This document shows, piece by piece, positions 1 to 6,199 of a stretch of 12,364 nucleotides of DNA; position 1 is the first letter of the stretch, and the number at the start of each line of letters is the position of its first letter. The notes below the pieces were generated by a model. The model did no database searches, had not been told where the DNA came from, and was given only the letters and a program-made list of their open reading frames with translations. The stretch comes from JACRDV01 sp024860865 [NCBI: Methanobacteriota archaeon] (GTDB taxonomy: Archaea > JACRDV01). The position numbers and the translations under genes are program-made. The stretch lies in contig JACRDV010000107.1 in NCBI GenBank assembly GCA_024860865.1, forward strand, positions 1 through 12,364. The letters run 5' to 3'.

Positions 1-742
1 AACTGCAGGAGCAATTGCCTCCCCAAATAGATCTCTTCCAGCAATTGCTTTAAGGATTGATGATCAAATTGTTTTGCTAGATTGCGGTGATGGAGCATTA
101 CATCAAATTGTAAAGGCTGACTTAGATTTTCTAAATATCAATAATTTGTTTTTATCACATCTCCATGCTGACCATTTCTCTGGATTGTTGTCTCTTATTC
201 ACGCAATGGCTTTAAAAAATAGAGAGGCTAAGCTAGAGATTTATGGCCCAGAAGGAACTAAAGGCAAATTAGATTCTTTGCTTGAGCTAATTTTTGTTGG
301 AAAGTTGGGATTTGAAATATCTGTATTAGATATTGGAGTAGAGAAGTTTAAACTCGTAAAAGATAAGTTTCAGGTCTTAACTGCATTTATGGATCATGGA
401 GCACCAACTCTTGGATTTAGAATTGAAACGAAGAAAAGCGTAATAACTTATTCTGGCGATACTCAACCTTGCAATGGAATAATAAATTTAGCAAAAAATG
501 CAGATATTTTAATTCACGATTCCAGTTTTGGAGATGAATTAATAGATAAAGCTGTTAAAACCCAGCATTCGACAGCAGGTCAGGCTGGAGAAGTTGCTAA
601 GAAAGCAGGAGTTTCAAAACTTTTTCTAACTCATATTTACCCCGAATATGCTGAGAGTGATTACCTATTGCTTAAACAAGCTTCTGAAAAATTTGATGGG
701 CAAGTGTTTGTAGCTAAAGATTTAGAAATAATTGTTTTGTGA
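1..742 (+). CDS. RNase Z-like metallo-beta-lactamase hydrolase (5' truncated by window edge)
   Basis: The reading frame is open from base 2, so the gene starts outside the window; the TTG at 74 is internal. The visible N-terminal part (GAIASPNRSLPAIALRI, then LLDCGDGALHQ) resembles the opening of RNase Z proteins. The metal-binding motif SHLHADH (HxHxDH) lies at 155-175. Further ligand motifs follow in order: DHGAPTLGFRI, YSGDTQP, QHSTAGQA and LTHIYPEY, which match the RNase Z positions for His, Asp, the catalytic His and the last His. Genuine RNase Z carries a flexible arm (exosite) of about 50 residues between the fourth and fifth of these; here only about 20 residues separate DHGAP from SGDT, so the arm is absent. 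RNase Z removes 3' trailers from tRNA. Without the arm this is more safely called a phosphodiesterase of the same fold. The fold is certain, the substrate is not. Confidence 0.85.
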   Translation, partial: TAGAIASPNRSLPAIALRIDDQIVLLDCGDGALHQIVKADLDFLNINNLFLSHLHADHFSGLLSLIHAMALKNREAKLEIYGPEGTKGKLDSLLELIFVGKLGFEISVLDIGVEKFKLVKDKFQVLTAFMDHGAPTLGFRIETKKSVITYSGDTQPCNGIINLAKNADILIHDSSFGDELIDKAVKTQHSTAGQAGEVAKKAGVSKLFLTHIYPEYAESDYLLLKQASEKFDGQVFVAKDLEIIVL

Positions 743-898
743 ATTAATTAATCACATAGATTTGGAAGTATTATAACTAGCGTTTAAATTAAATAAAACT
801 AAAATTTCATCCGTATTTATTGGGCCGTTTTAACTTGAGTGAACTTTCGTATGAATGTATTTGCTATAACTAAAGAGCTAACAAAACCAAATAAGGTT

Positions 899-906
899 GA
901 AAAAAG
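899..906 (-). terminator. T-run just after the 59-residue reverse-strand gene
   Basis: On the minus strand the stop codon (907-909) is followed at once by CTTTTTTC. Short T-runs are the usual archaeal intrinsic termination signal, but this one is short. Confidence 0.3.
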
Positions 907-1086
907 TTAGCCCTTAATTTTTTCAATTTCTGCCATTTTGACTCTTCTTGCTTTTTTCATTATTTTTCCAATCACAAGGCCTTTCTTTTTTAGATCGGTC
1001 GCTTTATATTCGATTTTATGTGCTTTGGCAAGTCTGGCCAGTTGTTCTATCGTTAATTCTTCAAGCAATTCTTTTTTTCCAACCAA
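907..1086 (-). CDS. Small basic helical protein, SAP/Rho-N-like (59 aa)
   Basis: The reverse strand encodes a 59-residue protein from a TTG at 1086 to a TAA at 907. The sequence is Lys-rich and helical: KKELLEELTIEQLARLAKAH near the N-terminus, then KATDLKKKGLVIGKIMKKAR. The pattern 'ELL..LT.EQLA.LAK.H.I' followed by a basic helix recalls small helix-extension-helix nucleic-acid-binding modules (SAP or Rho-N type), but the resemblance is weak and the function is unknown. The best support is upstream. GGTGAT lies 3 bases before the TTG (1090-1095), and a TATA-like TTTATAT (1118-1124) is about 35 bases before the start, the same spacing seen at other genes here. The frame stays open for ten codons upstream of the TTG, but without another usual start codon. 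It diverges from the ssDNA-binding gene, so its promoter overlaps that gene's 5' end. A T-run follows the stop. Confidence 0.5.
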   Translation of the reverse strand: MVGKKELLEELTIEQLARLAKAHKIEYKATDLKKKGLVIGKIMKKARRVKMAEIEKIKG

Positions 1087-1089
1087 TTG

Positions 1090-1124
1090 ATCACCAAGAA
1101 CAATAGCACAAAGTTCGATATAAA
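1090..1124 (-). promoter_or_regulatory. TATA box and ribosome binding site for the 59-aa gene
   Basis: Minus-strand AGTTTATATCG (TATA core 1118-1124) is followed 23 bases later by GGTGAT (1090-1095), then CAA and the TTG start at 1086. Start of transcription is expected near 1095, giving a very short leader. The element lies just before the ATG at 1129 of the divergent ssDNA-binding gene. Confidence 0.45.
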
Positions 1125-1128
1125 CTTA

Positions 1129-1668
1129 ATGGAAATACAGCAAAAACTTGATAAGGTAATCATTCCTTCCGGCATAAACCACAGTTTTATTTATAAAGGT
1201 GAAGCCCACAGTAAATTGGTGGAGATTATGCCTGAAGAATTAACAGTAGTTGGTGACCTCAGCCCCACCTCCAGAAATGTGAACATTATCGTAAAGGTCG
1301 TTAAAAAGGGTGATGTTAAAGAAATAATATCCCGAAAAGACGGCTCACATCATAGAGTGGGGGATGCAACTGTTGGGGATGAGACCGGAATAGTGCTTTT
1401 AACTCTTTGGGATGATATGATTGAAAAACTTGAAGTCGATCATATATATAAAATCAGGAATAGCTTTACATCTATTTTCAAAGGTTCCTTAAGACTTAAC
1501 CTAGGCAGATATGGTACTATAGAAGAGATGAAAGAAAAAGAAATTGATCGAGTTAACACTGAAAACAATTTATCAGAAAAAAGATATGAAGTCCCTCGAT
1601 TTAGAGAACCACAATTTAAACCGCTATACTCTGAAAAGCCATCCCGAAGAAAAGGTTGGAGACGCTGA
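1129..1668 (+). CDS. Archaeal OB-fold single-stranded-DNA-binding protein (RPA-like)
   Basis: A 179-residue protein from ATG 1129. The central OB-fold has the archaeal SSB/RPA signature: VGDLSPTSRNVNIIVKVV, then SRKDGSHHRVGDATVGDETG, VLLTLWDDMIEKLEV, and the closing GSLRLNLGRYGTI. It should coat and protect single-stranded DNA in replication and repair. After the OB-fold comes a charged tail of about 45 residues ending RRKGWRR; this tail is basic, unlike the acidic tip of bacterial SSB. About 40 residues precede the OB-fold (MEIQQKLDKVIIPSGINHSF...), with no match I recognise. A TTG at 1087 would add 14 residues, but that stretch coincides with the promoter of the divergent 59-aa gene, and neither start has a clear ribosome binding site, so ATG 1129 is preferred. 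A TATA-like CTTTATATT at 1002-1010 is the only nearby promoter candidate. The family call is firm; the start is uncertain. Confidence 0.9.
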   Translation: MEIQQKLDKVIIPSGINHSFIYKGEAHSKLVEIMPEELTVVGDLSPTSRNVNIIVKVVKKGDVKEIISRKDGSHHRVGDATVGDETGIVLLTLWDDMIEKLEVDHIYKIRNSFTSIFKGSLRLNLGRYGTIEEMKEKEIDRVNTENNLSEKRYEVPRFREPQFKPLYSEKPSRRKGWRR

Positions 1669-1690
1669 GTAAAGTCTCATTGTTTATTTT

Positions 1691-1700
1691 ACAAAAAAAT
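1691..1700 (-). terminator. Possible T-run terminator between convergent genes
   Basis: The 171 bp between the convergent ssDNA-binding and radical SAM genes hold no gene I can support. On the minus strand a run of seven T (1693-1699) lies about 140 bases past the radical SAM stop and could end that transcript. On the plus strand only a weaker TGTTTATTTTAC (1681-1692) follows the ssDNA-binding gene. Confidence 0.3.
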
Positions 1701-1839
1701 AGAAATTGTACTTACAAATTGCTGTTAGGGCAAAGTTCTCAGAATAAGCCAGCAAGCTTTGAATTTGCGTTAGTACTGCATAGCACTCATTAATCCCACC
1801 AAGTACAAGGAGTCAGTTCTGTGATGGACTTATATTCGG

Positions 1840-3525
1840 TTATTTTGGTTTCAGCAACATCTTAAGAATACCAATTGGTTTAAAGTTTATGGGATGGGAT
1901 GGCCAGTATAGCTCTTGTTTATCGCAGATAGTCGAGATGCTGAACTCCCAGAATTCGCCCACTAGGTTAGCCGACTGCTTATAGTCGATCTTATTCTCGT
2001 AGTTATCTAGTTGCTTTTTTAATTTCCTAGCCTGCTTTATACGCTCGACAACTTCCGTCCACGTGCTTTTATCAATTCGCCCGTATTCCAACTTCAACTG
2101 GTTCAATCGCTCTGCAGCATCATAGGTCGCTTCCACTAGCTCATCTCTGGACATCCATGCCGTTTCGTAGTTTAAAACATACTTCCAGGATGAGCGCGTA
2201 AGTAATTGGCGATGTTCCTCCAATGTCCTGGCAAATAGCTTATAACCATACTCCTCCGGCCTTTCGAAAATTTTGCTTCCAGGATCGAGGAAAGGTCCCA
2301 TGGGAGAGATGAAAGTCGAGAGACGTCTATCATGTTTCTTAAGTAGATGTCCGCAATAGCTAATGGTATCCATTACCGACTGGCGGGTCTGCTTCGGAAG
2401 ACCAATCATGAAGAAAATATCGAAACGATGGCAATTCAAACTGAGAGCATGCTCGATCATCTTCTCCAGTTCTTCATTAGAATAGAGGATGGTGGAGTCC
2501 TGAATCTTTCTTACCTCCTCATCGTGACTCTCGGGGGATATCTCTAGACTCCAGTTTACCACCGAACTATCTACCTCATTGAGAAACCCTTTTGGAGCCA
2601 CATCGAAAAGCTCGAAGATAATTTCATTTTCGATCTTCTCCCTCTTGAGCAGGTTTAACAAACGTACAGCATAACTATCTCCAGCCTGTCTGATATCTCC
2701 TACTAGAAAGATCGGCCCCTTCGAGAAGCTATTTATCTCGAGCATATTTTTTATCAGACTCTCTGGGCTGCGATATGCTGGTCTCCATCGTCCAGTTACG
2801 AACCGGCAAGCCATCTTAGAACTGCCACAAGTGAGGCATTCATGTGTACACCCCTTCACAGTGAATATTGCCGTTATGGGATTATCCCACCAACCGTTGA
2901 ATGGTAGCACTCCTTTCAGTTCTCTATGTTTGGCAACCATCTTTATCATCAGATCGGGTCGGATATCCACGTAGTCTAATGAGTCCGGTATGAAACTTAT
3001 CTGGTTAATTTTAACCAAGCAATCTTCCTTCCATGTTAAGTTCTGTATCTCGTTAACTGGCTCTCCGCTCTCTATGCACTGCATCAATTTATAGAGAGGG
3101 GGCTCGATTGAATCACCGCGGAGCACGTAGTCCACCTGAGGGTATTGAATCAACTCTTCATGGTAATAGGTTGATGAAAGGCCGCCAAAAATCACAGGGA
3201 TATCAGGGTGTTCCTCTTTAACTATCCGAGCAACTTCGAGAGAACCGTGGACATGAGGGAGCCAATGCAAATCAATACCGAAGGCTATTGGCTTCAATTT
3301 AGAGATAAATTTTTGAACATCGAAGGCCGTGTCGCTCATCATGCGCAATGCTAAATTAACGACGCGTACGCTATATCCACGCTCCTCTAGGTAGCTCACT
3401 ATAGTTAAAAAACCGAGAGGATACATTTCGAAAATGGGTGAGGATGGAATCAAGTCGCTCACTGGCCCATACATGATAACTTCTTTTCTGAAGTCATAGA
3501 TACTAGGAGAGTGTAACAAAATCAA
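1840..3525 (-). CDS. B12-binding/radical SAM protein (Ta0216-type family)
   Basis: A 561-residue protein of two domains. The N-terminal part (about 1-150) is a cobalamin-binding-like Rossmann domain: LLHSPSIYDFR, YPLGFLTIVSYLEERG, GIDLHWLPHVHG, FGGLSSTYYHEEL, DYVLRGDSIEPP. The radical SAM domain follows, with its cluster cysteines C226, C230 and C233 (GCTHECLTCG, CX3CX2C), which hold the 4Fe-4S cluster that cleaves S-adenosylmethionine. The layout and the LLH.PS.YDFR opening match a mostly archaeal B12/radical SAM family named after Thermoplasma Ta0216 (recalled as TIGR04190); its reaction is not known to me. Start is TTG at 3525, after which the family-like DLILLH begins; no ATG, GTG or TTG lies in frame between it and a stop 24 bases upstream. 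The gene sits 53 bp behind the MFS transporter and may share its transcript. Sampled lines give about 43% GC against about 31% for the transporter, which suggests acquisition or stronger selection. Function unknown, family call good. Confidence 0.85.
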   Translation of the reverse strand: MILLHSPSIYDFRKEVIMYGPVSDLIPSSPIFEMYPLGFLTIVSYLEERGYSVRVVNLALRMMSDTAFDVQKFISKLKPIAFGIDLHWLPHVHGSLEVARIVKEEHPDIPVIFGGLSSTYYHEELIQYPQVDYVLRGDSIEPPLYKLMQCIESGEPVNEIQNLTWKEDCLVKINQISFIPDSLDYVDIRPDLMIKMVAKHRELKGVLPFNGWWDNPITAIFTVKGCTHECLTCGSSKMACRFVTGRWRPAYRSPESLIKNMLEINSFSKGPIFLVGDIRQAGDSYAVRLLNLLKREKIENEIIFELFDVAPKGFLNEVDSSVVNWSLEISPESHDEEVRKIQDSTILYSNEELEKMIEHALSLNCHRFDIFFMIGLPKQTRQSVMDTISYCGHLLKKHDRRLSTFISPMGPFLDPGSKIFERPEEYGYKLFARTLEEHRQLLTRSSWKYVLNYETAWMSRDELVEATYDAAERLNQLKLEYGRIDKSTWTEVVERIKQARKLKKQLDNYENKIDYKQSANLVGEFWEFSISTICDKQELYWPSHPINFKPIGILKMLLKPK

Positions 3526-3553
3526 ATCAGCTTGTGCTACAAGAACTCACCTT
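3526..3553 (-). promoter_or_regulatory. Ribosome binding site separated from TTG start by a hairpin
   Basis: Reading the minus strand, AAGGTGA (3547-3553) is a strong ribosome binding site, but it lies 21 bases from the only usable start (TTG 3525). The gap contains CTTGT-AGC-ACAAG (3543-3531), a perfect 5-bp hairpin with a 3-base loop. Folding it would leave about 8 bases between site and start, close to normal. The alternative is that the original start codon, just after the ribosome binding site, has been lost. Confidence 0.4.
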
Positions 3554-3578
3554 TGTAAATTTTCTTTGTTAAATTAAA

Positions 3579-4754
3579 TTATGATTTTTTCACCAGTAAA
3601 ACTATCAATGCAACATCAATTACGAGAAGCATAGATGTTACATAAAATGAAAAGGACATCCCAATGGAATCTGCGATTGCTCCAAGTAAGATTGGTCCGG
3701 CTACATATCCAATATCACCAAATACTCGATAGAGCCCCATTATCGTGCCTCTAACTTCACTTGGTCCAAAATCTGCAGCCATAGTAATTGGAATCGGGTC
3801 GGATAAACCAGTTCCTATGCCAATTAAAACTGCTACACCTATCAAATTCATAAAGCTATGGCAGAAAGGAATCAAAAAAATTGCCAGAGCATATAACAAA
3901 AATCCAGGAATAAAAACAATTTTCCTTCCAAACTTATCAGAGAGAATTCCTGAGATTGGTAATAAAAATAAATTGATCAATGTTGCTACAGAAAGGACTA
4001 TCCCTATCTTGCTAAATGGAAGGTTCATGAACTCCTTTGCAAACAAAGGTATCATTGTGCTTCGAATGCCAGATCTTGTAAAAAAATTTGCAAAAGAAAG
4101 CAGATTTATTACAAATAAATTTTTGTTGAAAAGTAGTTCTTTAAGCGATTTAAAAATTGATTGAAATTTTAGTGAAGCAATTAACGGACTTTTGATTCGT
4201 TCTTTTATTAGAACTAATGAGACAGTTGAACTAGCAAAAGCTCCAACCGCATAGAAATAAAACGGGGCATTTAATCCATATGATTCTGCAACAATTCCCC
4301 CAAGCACTGGTCCGCAGACCATTCCGAGGTGGATTGAAACTTCATAGAAGCTCAAAACTCGACCAAGTCTACCCTTTGGTGCGAGATCTGCTATGTAAAT
4401 AGTCGCAGTTATTATAAACAAAGATGAGCCAGTCCCTTGAACAAGCCTGAGAAAAATTGCTAGTGGATAATATTTTTGCTCAATGGGAGTTATAGCCAAA
4501 CCAAGTGCAGCCAATGTAACAATTAGTGGACCTGCTACCAATAGCTTTCTTCGCCCAATTTTATCAGCAAGAAATCCAGCAGGCAAGTCTATGAAAACTC
4601 TAGCAATTCCAAAGGCAGAGATCACTAACCCGGCTGCTGCATAAGAGACTCCAAAAGCCCTAGCATATGGAGATAATATTGGGCCTACCAGTCCAGCGCC
4701 TAACATTAAAACAAATATTGTTAAATAACTTACAAAGAGTAATCTAAGGTTCAA
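3579..4754 (-). CDS. Major facilitator superfamily transporter (12 TM, drug:H+ antiporter type)
   Basis: A 391-residue integral membrane protein with the hydrophobic pattern of 12 transmembrane helices in two halves joined by a charged loop (about 186-212). MFS motif A appears twice, as GFLADKIGRRK (60-70) and SGILSDKFGRK (268-278), the internal repeat typical of the fold. GMVCGPVLGG (144-153) matches motif C of the 12-helix antiporters (DHA1 type), and RLVQGTGSS (103-111) matches motif B. The family usually exports drugs or metabolites against a proton gradient; the substrate cannot be read from the sequence. Start is TTG 4754, with GGTGG 3 bases upstream and a TATA-like box about 30 bases upstream. 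The B12/radical SAM gene follows 53 bp downstream in the same direction, so co-expression is possible, but no functional link is known to me. Confidence 0.9.
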   Translation of the reverse strand: MNLRLLFVSYLTIFVLMLGAGLVGPILSPYARAFGVSYAAAGLVISAFGIARVFIDLPAGFLADKIGRRKLLVAGPLIVTLAALGLAITPIEQKYYPLAIFLRLVQGTGSSLFIITATIYIADLAPKGRLGRVLSFYEVSIHLGMVCGPVLGGIVAESYGLNAPFYFYAVGAFASSTVSLVLIKERIKSPLIASLKFQSIFKSLKELLFNKNLFVINLLSFANFFTRSGIRSTMIPLFAKEFMNLPFSKIGIVLSVATLINLFLLPISGILSDKFGRKIVFIPGFLLYALAIFLIPFCHSFMNLIGVAVLIGIGTGLSDPIPITMAADFGPSEVRGTIMGLYRVFGDIGYVAGPILLGAIADSIGMSFSFYVTSMLLVIDVALIVLLVKKS

Positions 4755-4757
4755 ATT

Positions 4758-4794
4758 CCACCAACTAGCTGAACATTTTTTTTAAACTTTTTTC
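4758..4794 (-). promoter_or_regulatory. TATA/BRE-like promoter and ribosome binding site of the MFS gene
   Basis: On the minus strand AAAAAAG (4788-4794, BRE-like, purine-rich) is followed by GTTTAAAAA (TATA-like, core 4781-4787), about 30 bases before the TTG start. GGTGG (4758-4762) lies directly before the start. The spacing agrees with the other promoters in this window, but the region is AT-rich and chance matches are likely. Confidence 0.4.
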
Positions 4795-5158
4795 TTATTT
4801 TATCTCAAACAAATCATATTCAAGCTTTTTTAAGTAATCTCTGGTCGAATGTAATTCTCTCTATATTTAAAAGACTAATTTATTACAAAATGGAGCTTAG
4901 TACGTTGAAAAAAGGGAACAGGCTGTTAATTACTAAGATAATTAAAAAGTCTAAAATCATGTTTCTGTTTTTAATATGAGCTCGTTCAGTTTGCTTTCTA
5001 TTAGAACCAGCCAATATCACCACAATTTGCCCTTGAGACCAGATATTTGTCTTCAAAGAAACTCCAGGAGGATTTTGAGCACTCAGAATACTGTAGTTCA
5101 TTTAAAGCACTCATGACTGCAGCTGTTCTACAGGGCAGAAAAGGAAGTTAAAAATTTT
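4795..5158. other. Intergenic region without a convincing gene
   Basis: The space between the divergent MFS and Fic genes. A 72-codon minus-strand frame (4883-5101) ends in a hydrophobic stretch (MILDFLIILVINSLFPFF) but has no ribosome binding site, no TATA box at the usual distance and no recognisable family. The 8-mer AGCACTCA occurs twice (5078-5085 and 5106-5113), 28 bp apart. Nothing else stands out. Confidence 0.5.
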
Positions 5159-5206
5159 TTAGGTAGCACAAAACTTTAATAAATAATTTATATTAGTGCT
5201 ACCTAA
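5159..5206 (+). promoter_or_regulatory. Promoter of the Fic gene bracketed by an 11-bp inverted repeat (probable operator)
   Basis: TTAGGTAGCAC (5159-5169) and its exact complement GTGCTACCTAA (5196-5206) enclose 26 bp of AT-rich DNA with a TATA-like CTTTAATAAA (5174-5183), about 36 bases before the ATG at 5216. The right arm falls where transcription should start and the left arm just upstream of the TATA region. A dimeric regulator bound to both arms would block access, so repression is the simplest reading. As RNA the arms could also form a stem, but the left arm is probably not transcribed with the Fic gene. Confidence 0.6.
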
Positions 5207-5215
5207 CTTTTTTTC

Positions 5216-6151
5216 ATGGTATATCATGTAGAAAAAATTATCCGAGGAAAGAAGTACCACTATTTAATAAAGAATATAAGAATAGATGGCAAGTGGAAAA
5301 AGTTTAGCTTTTATATCGGAAAGGGAGAATTTTCGAAGGCTCAAATAGAAACTCTCAAGAAAGACTATTCTAAGATTATTGAGAAAAAGGTAAATAGATA
5401 CTTACGGTCTGTCGATCCTCTTTTTACTCTACTAACAGAGAAACAAATTAAAGAATTAGAAAATATTAGATCAATCTATGTTAAAACTCTTAGAAAAATA
5501 CCTGCTGCTGCGAAGCGGAAATATTATGAATGGTTTTTATCGACCTTTACATACGATACCAATGCAATAGAAGGATCTACTCTAACGTTAAGAGAAACTT
5601 CTATGATATTGTTTGATAAAATAACGCCACCAGGTAAAACTTTAAGAGAGATTTATGAGGTAGAGAATCACAAAAAAGCTTTTGATTATATTTTAAATTA
5701 TAAAGGTAACATCAACAAAAAATTTGTATGCCTAATTCATAAATTATTAACGCATAACATATTGGGAAAAGATTCAGGTGTTTTTAGGAAGGTTAAGGTT
5801 TTTATTCCTGGAGCAGAAGTAATACCGCCCAAGCCCGAAAATGTAGAAAATGAATTTAAACAACTTATGGATTGGTATAACAAAAACAAGAAAAAGTATC
5901 ATCCTATTGTGGTTTCATCTTACATCCATACAGCATTTGAAGGCATACACCCTTTTATTGATTTTAACGGGAGGGTAGGCAGGCTATTGCTCAATTTTAT
6001 TTTGTTAAAAAATAGATTTCCAGCTATTGATATAAAAAACAAAGAAAAAGCAAGGTATTACGATGCTTTGCAAAGAGCACTAAAAGGTAATTTAAAGCCA
6101 TTTGTGAATTTGGTTATAAAATACATTAAAGAAACCAAGTTGATAAGCTAA
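5216..6151 (+). CDS. Fic-domain protein with N-terminal extension and substituted Fic loop
   Basis: A 311-residue protein. Fic enzymes transfer AMP or other nucleotide parts from a cofactor to protein hydroxyl groups. Residues 1-38 form a basic, probably beta-rich start (KKYHYLIKN, KFSFYIGKG), followed by a charged helical stretch. TNAIEG (115-120) matches the inhibitory motif (S/T)xxxE(G/N) and lies before the core, as in class II Fic proteins, where Glu (E119) blocks productive ATP binding. The flap region is KVKVFIPGAEVIPPKPENV (192-210). The catalytic motif is HPFIDFNGRVGR (245-256): His245, Asp249, Asn251 and both Arg are kept, but the small residue after Asp (Gly or Ala in the consensus HxFx(D/E)GN(G/K)RxxR) is Phe250. 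That residue belongs to the loop that holds the nucleotide phosphates, so activity may be altered. Start is ATG 5216, 10 bp after the inverted repeat. It is convergent with nadC and nothing forms an operon with it. Confidence 0.93.
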   Translation: MVYHVEKIIRGKKYHYLIKNIRIDGKWKKFSFYIGKGEFSKAQIETLKKDYSKIIEKKVNRYLRSVDPLFTLLTEKQIKELENIRSIYVKTLRKIPAAAKRKYYEWFLSTFTYDTNAIEGSTLTLRETSMILFDKITPPGKTLREIYEVENHKKAFDYILNYKGNINKKFVCLIHKLLTHNILGKDSGVFRKVKVFIPGAEVIPPKPENVENEFKQLMDWYNKNKKKYHPIVVSSYIHTAFEGIHPFIDFNGRVGRLLLNFILLKNRFPAIDIKNKEKARYYDALQRALKGNLKPFVNLVIKYIKETKLIS

Positions 6152-6155
6152 AAAT

Positions 6156-6181
6156 CTAATTTTTTGAATTTTTATTTTATT
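6156..6181 (+). terminator. T-rich terminator after the Fic gene
   Basis: The 48 bp between the convergent Fic and nadC genes contain successive T-runs on the plus strand (ATTTTTTG, ATTTTTATTTTATTG) starting a few bases past the Fic stop, the usual form of archaeal termination sites. No clear equivalent is seen for nadC on the other strand. Confidence 0.5.
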
Positions 6182-6199
6182 GAAATTTGATAAATTTTC

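Noticed and set aside
1719-1755. Inverted repeat TTGCTG/CAGCAA between two convergent genes
   Set aside because: Only 6 bp with a 25-base loop and no T-run directly behind it; not better than chance.
3745-4164. 139-codon frame on the plus strand inside the MFS gene
   Set aside because: Antisense shadow of a clear 12-helix transporter; no family features. The frames at 6711-7082, 8162-8572 and 11958-12194, opposite nadC, nadA and mch, were rejected for the same reason.
4883-5101. 72-codon minus-strand frame with a hydrophobic end
   Set aside because: No ribosome binding site, no TATA box at the usual distance and no recognisable family; the hydrophobic end comes from AT-rich DNA.
5001-5114. 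37-codon minus-strand frame starting MSALNELQ
   Set aside because: Short, overlaps another weak frame, and has no promoter or ribosome binding site.
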